From Anarhynchus alexandrinus (taxonomy: Eukaryota; Chordata; Aves; Charadriiformes; Charadriidae), in contig VUYV01000069.1 in the NCBI GenBank assembly GCA_008711295.1, positions 1,724,372-1,788,371 on the forward strand: DNA of 64,000 bases, written 5' to 3'. Of this stretch, positions 62,288 to 64,000 are shown one piece after another. Below the pieces are notes generated by a model, which was not told the DNA's origin, did no database searches, and saw nothing but the letters and a program-made list of their open reading frames with translations. Each line of letters begins with the position of its first letter. Position 1 is the stretch's first letter. The translations under genes were made by a program, and so were the position numbers.

Positions 62288-64000
62288 ATCTTACATAACC
62301 TCAGTCACATAATTAGGCATCTAGTGTAAGTAGTTAAAAAGGCTCAAACTGCAGTAACAGGAGAGCAGGAGATAGAAAGAAAATTGTTAATTCATGTAAT
62401 TATTTATCAGTTTATATAACATGTAAGATATATAACCAATAAAAATATACATCATGCTATGTTTTATATATTCTGTATCTTACACTGTATATAATGTGTA
62501 TATATAGTTGCATATGTATGTCTGGATATGCAGCAATATGGACAGGAAGAGACAGTATGTTGTCTGGAACACCCTCAGGTTAACTCCCTATCTGCAGAGA
62601 AGACGGTTTGCCTCCTCAAGGGGACTATCTCACCAGCCATTGTCTCATTGACTATAAAGAAATCCTGTATGCCTAACTTGTACAAGATCAACCTCAACAT
62701 TATTTTTCTGCTTATTCACATGCAACATTTGTTTTCTAGGAGGTCTGCCTTAAAAGAGTGGAAATTCATACTTCTGATTGAAGTGATCATTTGCTCTGCC
62801 CCTAACCTGGTGCCAATGTAGAGGCACAATTGATTGTCTCAGTGTGAAGTATAACATATGATGGATATACAGAACGTTCTTTCTTTAAATGATAAATTTC
62901 TAGTTTGCAAGCAACATCTCAGAAGCAAACGTGACAGATGGTAATAAATGTAAGTAGCCACTCTGAACCTGGAGTCTCATTATTTTTAAACTAATCTAGC
63001 AATGGCATACTGAGGAACTGTTTTAAGGCAGCTCTTGCAATACAAGAGAAAAACAAGTTCTTAAGACAGAAGAATTCTTTCTTAACTATGAACTTTGCTT
63101 TTGTTACTGAGGTTTTTTAGTTTTCTTTCCTATCTGAAGAAGCCAATTCCACACTGAGGAACAACGGTCTGTCAACAGAATTATGGTAACTTGAACTGGT
63201 TGATGACCCTTCCAGATGCTAGTAAGCACCTATGTTTCAGGAAGAGTTTTCAATCACAGTAAACACGTCTTTGGCCCAGAATATTGCTGCCAAAATTAAA
63301 CAGTTCTCATGGACAATTATCAAACATTTTACAAAAAGCACAGTGGATTTTATTATTTTGTTTGGTTCCATGGATCAACTGCAAACCTCTTATGATAACC
63401 CTGACTACTCAATAGTCTTTTCTTTCTCTCTATAACTTCCCTGAAGCAAATACTCATATCAAGTTAATATAACTGGTTAATACTGACAGCAAAGAGAAAG
63501 CTGCTCTGGGTCATATTTTGTCAACCAAGACCTAACCAACATGTCCTAACCATAGCTATAGCCCCATCAGTAATACATGAAACTTATCTGTGAGATAGTG
63601 TTATCGTTAACTGAGCAACCTGAGGATAAAAATGGTATTGAATAATCCTACATTGGATTTTACAGAACAGACCAAAAAGATAACTATGCAAATACTGAAG
63701 ATGCAAAACGATGGAATAACACTACAGACCCACAACCCTGCTCATGAATACCACCCCTCATTAATTTTTACTTTCTTGTGAGGTTGGTTCAAGTCTCATA
63801 ATAGACTTTAAGTTCTTACTTGAAAAAAACAGGATAAAGAAAGCTTTACAGAACTCCCAAGAAAGCTGCTCTAGCCTCCTGAGGCAACTTTGCAAAAGAG
63901 CTTCCAGTTCAAGAGACTAAATTGGAAAAGAAGGAGAGGGGCCTGGGCCTTAGCCAGTGAGTTGTACCCGCACTGCACTCTTGATATTGCATAGAATTGC
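62288..64000. other. AT-rich unique DNA, no gene seen
   Basis: TA-rich tract near 62400-62520. A plus-strand frame of 97 codons (62528-62821) is not recognised. GGTTCAAGTC at 63786-63795 resembles a tRNA B box but lacks a partner A box. Confidence 0.6.

Noticed and set aside
63780..63800. A tRNA B-box-like GGTTCAAGTC
   Set aside because: No A box or cloverleaf can be drawn around it.
1..64000. Prokaryotic systems such as operons, CRISPR arrays, phage genes or insertion sequences
   Set aside because: The mobile elements and the lack of dense coding show vertebrate nuclear DNA. No direct-repeat/spacer array or bacterial gene was found.

Overview
The window looks like 64 kb of bird nuclear DNA, probably from a neoavian species. 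It is AT-rich and non-coding in character. The bird assignment rests on several CR1 LINE copies with the avian 3' end (repeated ATTCTGTG or ATTCTATG units) and on two copies of an LTR family that I know as common in bird genomes. I find no prokaryotic operons, no rRNA or tRNA genes, no CRISPR array, and no protein-coding gene that I can name. Nearly all open frames are short and have composition expected by chance, or lie inside CR1 copies.

Layout. Positions 1-178 hold the 3' end of a CR1 whose body lies off the left edge. From 179 to about 19.97 kb the DNA is unique, with small tandem duplications, palindromes, a GT tract and a weak retroviral-envelope-like trace near 5.4-6.1 kb. An old antisense CR1 lies at 19.97-20.49 kb. 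Unique DNA with two GC-rich islands (25.24-25.43 and 27.44-27.78 kb) follows. A younger antisense CR1 is at 31.54-32.36 kb. Between 33.8 and 38.4 kb several exon-like segments occur on both strands. A solo LTR (+) lies at 38.98-39.54 kb. More unique DNA follows, with a perfect 12-bp-arm hairpin at 46.89 kb and a (GGGAA)n tract holding a 209-base assembly gap at 48.88-49.25 kb.

The right quarter is the richest in mobile elements. An ancient L3-like CR1 (+) at about 52.28-53.70 kb is cut by a solo LTR (-) at 53.70-54.28 kb. At 58.28-60.66 kb there is a nested stack: an antisense LTR fragment, a CR1 split by an insert that itself ends in another CR1 tail, and a further short CR1 tail. Another antisense CR1 at 61.77-62.29 kb belongs to the same subfamily as the one at 31.5 kb.

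The genes do not form a pathway here. The most defensible reading is a gene desert or a long intron. The best leads for something undescribed are coding-like, splice-flanked segments at 37.02-37.19 kb (-), 57.04-57.22 kb (-) and 34.36-36.08 kb (+). All three need transcript or homology evidence before being called genes.
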